NCBI RefSeq assembly: GCF_028476545.1
Contig: NW_026732269.1
Span: forward strand, 124,001-188,000
DNA: 64,000 bases
Direction of reading: 5' to 3'
From: Physella acuta
Lineage: Eukaryota > Mollusca > Gastropoda > Physidae
The position numbers were made by a program, and so were the translations under genes. This document shows, piece by piece, positions 59,606-64,000 of this stretch (its first letter is position 1; every line of letters begins with the position of its first letter). The notes under the pieces are model-generated. The model saw only the letters and a list, made by a program, of their open reading frames with translations. It was not told where the DNA came from and searched no databases.

Positions 59606-60702
59606 AGTGCCGGGGCGTAGCTAGTGGAGGGAGGGAGGGACAGCGCCCCCGGTGTAGAAAAGGGGTAGAAAAAAATAATTTAAAAACTCATTTTAAGCTG
59701 AAGTGTTGATTTATACACAGTCAAAGTTAACTAGAGTCTACAAGGCTTTACACACTGTTTTAACGTTTTTCTACATAAATTGTGTGTCACCAAAGTAAAC
59801 AGTTTTAGATGATAGTGACTTGTAAAAGTCACCTCTTACCTTTCAAACTAGTGGGGGGGGGGGGGGGAAGGGGGTCGCTTTTTGCCAACATCAATAAATA
59901 TAGCGTATATATAAATGGCGGGAACAGGGCATTTCCCCCCTGTCAATTACCCCCCGGATATTTCCCCCCCGACATTACCCCCCAGAGTAATTACCCCCCC
60001 TGTCAATTACCCCCCTGTCAATTACCCCCCGCCCAGTAGGACATTACCCCCCCCCCCCGGACAGGGTTAGGGTTAGGGCTAGGTTTAGGGTTAGGGTTAG
60101 GGTTAGGGTTAGGGTTAGGATTAGGGCTAGGGTTAGGGTTAGGGCAAGGGTTAGGGTTAGGGTTAGGGTTAGGATTAGGATTAGGATTAGGATTAGGATT
60201 AGGGTTAGGGCTAGGGTTAGGGCTAGGGTTAGGGTTAGGGTTAGGTTTTAGGGCTAGGGTTAGGGCTAGGGCTAGGGCTAGGGCTAGGGTAAGGGTTAGG
60301 GTTAGGATTAGGATTAGGATTAGGATTAGGATTAGGATTAGGATTAGGATTAGGGCTAGGGTTAGGGTTAGGTCTAGCTTTGGTTTTGGTTTTGTGTGAA
60401 GTTTCAGGCTAAGGTGGATGTTTAGGTTTTGGTCTTTTTCTTAAGGTTTGGATTAAAGTAGTATATAGGCATAAAATTCTAGTTAGGATTTTAACTTGAG
60501 GGGGGGGGGAATTCCCCGGGGGGGGGGTAATTGACAGGGGGGTAATTAACAGGGGGGTAATTGCTCCGGGGGGGAAATACGGGGGGGAAATGTCCGGGGG
60601 GGGAAATATCCAGGGGGGTAATGTCCTGTAGCCATAAATGGCCGAGGGACGCGCAAAATTTTTATTTCGCCCCAGGCGCCGAAATAGGTAGCTACGCCTC
60701 TG
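59606..60702 (+). mobile_element. Probable family B-like hAT element carrying the TTAGGG-core MITE
   Basis: The left side begins AGTGCCGGGGCGTAGCTAG and the right side ends GTAGCTACGCCTCTG. The flanks CGCTTGTG and CGGGTGTG match at six of eight. The 714-bp MITE at 59920-60633 is nested in it, so this element is older than the MITE. Confidence 0.45.
59920..60633 (+). mobile_element. MITE with a TTAGGG-like core, copy 2
   Basis: This copy has the same ends, the same type of hexamer core and the same unique tail (TGGTCTTTTTCTTAAGGTTT in both) as 19057-19826. It is flanked by a perfect 9-bp repeat ATAAATGGC (59911-59919 and 60634-60642). It is inserted inside another repeat (59606-60702). Confidence 0.85.
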
Positions 60703-60752
60703 CGGGTGTGCATATGTAAAGATAATAAAACCCAGCCTACGATACTCTAGTG

Positions 60753-61084
60753 TAGGGGTTCCCAACCTTTTTTTTTACTTTAGAGCACATTCTAAAATAT
60801 CGGTAGGGTGGCGGGCACCACCTATTTTAAATCGATAAATTCCTTCCAGAGGCGGAACGACCCTTCCCGTCACCCGGGGACAAAACTTTCGATTTACACC
60901 CCCCCCCCCCTCAAACTTTCGATTTGCACCCCCCCCCCCCTTAAACTTTTGATTTCCATTCCCTTCAACCTTTCAATAATGTTTATGAAAATTTTTTTGT
61001 CTCTGTCGAATAGTGAGAGGCGGGCACACACGAGTCGTTCGGCGGGCGCCATGGCGCCCACGTGCACAGGGTTGGGAACCCCTG
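60753..61084 (+). mobile_element. hAT-type MITE, family C
   Basis: The ends are TAGGGGTTCCCAACC and, inverted, CAGGGGTTCCCAACC, a typical hAT end. The flanking 8-bp duplication CTCTAGTG is perfect (60745-60752 and 61085-61092). A family B fragment is nested inside from about 60849. Confidence 0.85.
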
Positions 61085-61378
61085 CTCTAGTGTATAGTCT
61101 ATCATTTACACATTATTTTTCAATTTTCAAAAATAAATTGACATTTGTGAACTATTTTTGTACTTCATAAAGCAGACTTTAAATCACATATTTCTTGAAC
61201 TAATACAAAAATGTCTAACATTTTTAAAATTGTAATTAAAATAGCACTCTTAAACAAGTAATCGCAATTCTATTCATCCAATAAACTTGGTTATTCTTCT
61301 TTAAAAAAATTCTCCAGTTCTTTTTAAGGTCTGAATTATTTTATGCCTTAGCCTCCAGCTTTATACTTCTCTTCTGTA

Positions 61379-61550
61379 TTCTCTCTCTCTTTCTCTTTCT
61401 CTTTCTCTTTCTCTTTCTCTTTCTCTTTCTCTTTCTCTTTCTCTTTTTCTTTTTTCTTTTTCTTTCTCTTTCTCTTCTCTTCTCTTTCTCTTTCTCTTTC
61501 TCTTTCTCTTTCTCTCTCTCTCCGTCTCTCTCTCTCTCTCTCTCTTTTTC
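61379..61550. repeat. CTTTCT microsatellite
   Basis: A strand-asymmetric pyrimidine tract of CTTTCT and CT units. The Arg/Glu/Lys frames across it are not genes. Confidence 0.95.
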
Positions 61551-61898
61551 CATTTCCTCAATTAATTATTTCCGGTGCTTTTGTTGTTTTGTCTGTAGTT
61601 ATAAACCCTATATTTTCCTTTATTTTTTTGGCTTTGAGCTTTTCTCTTTCCTGTTTCGGTCTCCCTGATGGCATGTCGTTTCAGAGATGTAAAGTTTTTC
61701 GTTATTTATTCTGTATTTGATAGAGCTCGTCTTTTTCGTTCGTTTGTGTGTTTCTGTTACTTTGACTATAAATGAGTTGCTTGCTGTGTGTTTTGATTTG
61801 TAGAAGCTTCACCGTAAATATATCTTTGATTTGTCATGTAACATGTCCAATGACCAGCACTGGTAGTCTTGGCGCCTAACTGGGCACCAATTGATGAG

Positions 61899-62281
61899 CA
61901 GTGTTTCTTCAGACTTTTTTCTCGGTGGAGGGGGGGGGCACTTGATATTTTCGAGGGGGGGGGGGGGGGGGGGGCGGACAACATTTTCCGGGGGGGGGGG
62001 GGGGGGGGGGGGGAGGGGGGAACCATTTCCCGAGGGCGGGGGGCGGGACACTGGTAACTGGTAAAAGTATATGTTTTCTATATAAATTCGAATTTGTTCG
62101 GGGGGGGGGGGTGCGGTAGACTTTCTCCTAGAGAGGGGGGGGGCAGAGATATTAGATGCTTGGTATTGAAATCAATGATCCAATTATTTAATTGCATTAT
62201 AATCCTAACCCTTATTTTGGACCTAACACAATAAGCTCCCCCCCTCCCCCCCCTACCCCGAGATGCCTGTAAGAAACTCTG
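61899..62281 (+). mobile_element. hAT-type MITE, family A, long copy
   Basis: It starts CAGTGTTTCTTCAGAC and ends GTAAGAAACTCTG; flanks TTGATGAG and TTGATGAA match at seven of eight bases. It is longer than its relatives because about 80-100 bases of unrelated AT-rich text sit near the right end. Confidence 0.75.
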
Positions 62282-62453
62282 TTGATGAATACGCGCTGCC
62301 ATCTCCCTGGAAACTATTCTCTGAATGTCTCGTGCTAGATCTGGGGTTCTTCTTTGACCTGATCTTTGTAACGGGGTTGCTTTAATTTCCGTTTGTTGAA
62401 TTGTCTCAGGTCTTTGCTGAGTGTGTGGTCCCTGTTTGAGTGTTGCTTCAGTC

Positions 62454-62655
62454 CAGAGTTTCTTCCAGACAGGAGCCCCCCGAAGAAAGTCTACCGCCTC
62501 CCCGAACAAAATGGAATTTATATAGAAAATATATGCTTTTAACAGTGACTGCCCCCCCCCCCCCCCCCCCCCCCGGAGATTTTAGTCCGCCCCCCCCCCC
62601 CACCACCGAAAATTTCAAGTGCCCCCCCCCCCCCCCCCCCCCCGGAGAGACACTG
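62454..62655 (-). mobile_element. hAT-type MITE, family A, reverse orientation
   Basis: It starts CAGAGTTTCTTCCAGAC and ends ACACTG with a shortened right end. The flanking 8-bp duplication CTTCAGTC is perfect. Confidence 0.8.
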
Positions 62656-62864
62656 CTTCAGTCTTCCTCTTATACGATTTCCCAAAATGTGGTATGTGGT
62701 CCACCAATGAGTATTATTTAAGTCTCCCTGCTATCTAATTTCCCAAAATGTACTAAGTGCTCATTATACTATAGCATTTTGTTCTGCGACATTCGTTGGC
62801 GTCTATTCTTTGAGTTGAGGTATCGATACTATCTTACCTATAATTATAAATTCGACGTCTTTTT

Positions 62865-63530
62865 ACTTTCTCGTATATACGTAGTATAGAGAAAGTATTG
62901 TAATCGTGCAAAAAAAAAAATCGAGACTTTTACAAATCTCGACGTTTTACACCTCACTGATACAGAAAAACATAATTTTGCAATCTTGTCCGTATGTCTG
63001 TGTGTGTGTGTGTCTGTCCGTGTGTGTGTCTGTGTGTAAACACGATAACTTGAGTACCGTTACAGCTAGGTTGATGAAATTTCATATATAAGTATTTTAT
63101 CAAAATCGTAGATCCGTATCAACTTTTGAGCGATTTCCGATAACCGGAAGTGGTACTTTTCCTACTTTGAATTTTTTAAAAGCCTATAACTTGAGTACTA
63201 TTTCAGATAGATAAATGAAATTTCACATGTAAGTAAAAGATCTAATTCTCTACCTTCTGTTAAATTTTGAGTAATTTCCGTTGACTGGAAGTAGTAATTT
63301 ACGCTACTTCCGATTTCTCAAAAAACTAATGTAAATTTTTAAAGTACTAATAATATTGCGCACTATTATACGCGTTTTTATTCGGCGTTTGCTTTGTGCG
63401 CAATGTTTTTTTTATGAGATTCTATTCTATTTTTAAAAGTTTAAGTATTTAAAATGGATTAAAAATCATAACTATATCCCCAGTTACCATCCCCTGTTGT
63501 TTTATATAAGAATATTATAGAAAGTTTAGG
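62865..63530 (+). repeat. Dispersed GTAATCGTGC repeat family, long copy
   Basis: This is a full-length match to 58430-59090, including the opening hairpin, the CTCGACGTTTTACACCTC segment and the closing TTATATAAGAATATT. Confidence 0.7.
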
Positions 63531-63539
63531 GGAGATCAC

Positions 63540-64000
63540 TACCGGTTTATTCGTGTAAAGAATTGTCGAATCTCCATAATAATGCAGCACGATAACTGTA
63601 CTTCCTCTTTATATTGTTTTTTTTTGTTTTTTTTTGTTTGTTTTTATATATATTTATACTTCGTATTTTTTAAAATAAATACTTCTATTTTCAATAAAAC
63701 ACATTACAACATATTTTACGGTAACGAAATGTACATACAAGTGATAAGTTAATACTAATTTTCATAATGGCGAATATGTGATGGAGCTAAGTTTGATATC
63801 TAAAAAAATTCTTTTTTTTAAAGTTTGTTTTATTAATTTATTTATTTTAAACGTTTAAAATAATAATAATAATTTACATGGTAGTTTTTACACAGCTTCA
63901 AAAATATGAAAATCAATTGTATATATAGTAACTAAATGGAGAAAATAAAATGGCATAAGAACTAGACTAAAATAAGGTGTGCAAACTTGGTTTCTTTTGA
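63540..64000. other. AT-rich right edge without recognised feature
   Basis: T-rich and TA-rich sequence with poly(T) runs. No exon, repeat end or RNA gene is recognised. Confidence 0.5.

Overview
The window reads as invertebrate nuclear DNA, most likely from a mollusc (probably a gastropod; this is inference). It is AT-rich and intron-rich, with a low density of genes cut into small exons, abundant micro- and minisatellites, tRNA-derived SINEs and many short TIR elements with long G or C runs. I built the gene models by hand from reading frames, splice consensus and intron phase; there is no transcript evidence behind them.

Host genes. (1) A minus-strand gene from about 15918 leftwards past the window edge encodes a secreted-start receptor: signal peptide, Asn/Thr-rich stalk, somatomedin-B domain, cysteine-containing ectodomain, then TM1 to TM5 of a Methuselah-like/secretin-adhesion type seven-helix receptor. 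One small exon is missing from my model and TM6-TM7 lie off the left end. (2) Upstream of it on the same strand, 17266-18666 is an intact rhodopsin-class GPCR coded by one exon. (3) At 36843-42635, minus strand, five phase-compatible exons encode a small secreted cysteine-rich protein of unknown family; its start codon is not located. (4) At 57206-57403, plus strand, is the first coding exon of a small single-pass membrane protein. Two further possible terminal exons lie at 25269-25479 and 31202-31369.

Mobile DNA. The region 48295-56962 is a complete-looking Polinton-type element with terminal inverted repeats of about 0.9 kb, a 6-bp target duplication, a 1,319-codon protein-primed-type DNA polymerase B and a single-BIR protein related to inhibitors of apoptosis. 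I see no capsid, packaging ATPase, protease or integrase. It sits inside a host minisatellite just upstream of gene 4. Elsewhere there are at least three families of hAT-type MITEs with 8-bp target duplications, two copies of a MITE whose core is a TTAGGG-like array (9-bp target duplications), a piggyBac-like MITE, two copies of an element with GCGCAATTTCC ends, tRNA-derived SINEs and a dispersed AT-rich family with a GTAATCGTGC motif.

The most unusual pattern is that many intronic minisatellites abut an exon and have a repeat unit made from the exon-intron junction itself, so a 5' or 3' splice site is copied again and again. I see this clearly at seven host junctions and less clearly at an eighth, in three unrelated genes; a donor-bearing triplicate also lies in the leader side of the Polinton polymerase gene. 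The largest case has about 90 copies of a GTAAGT donor in one intron.
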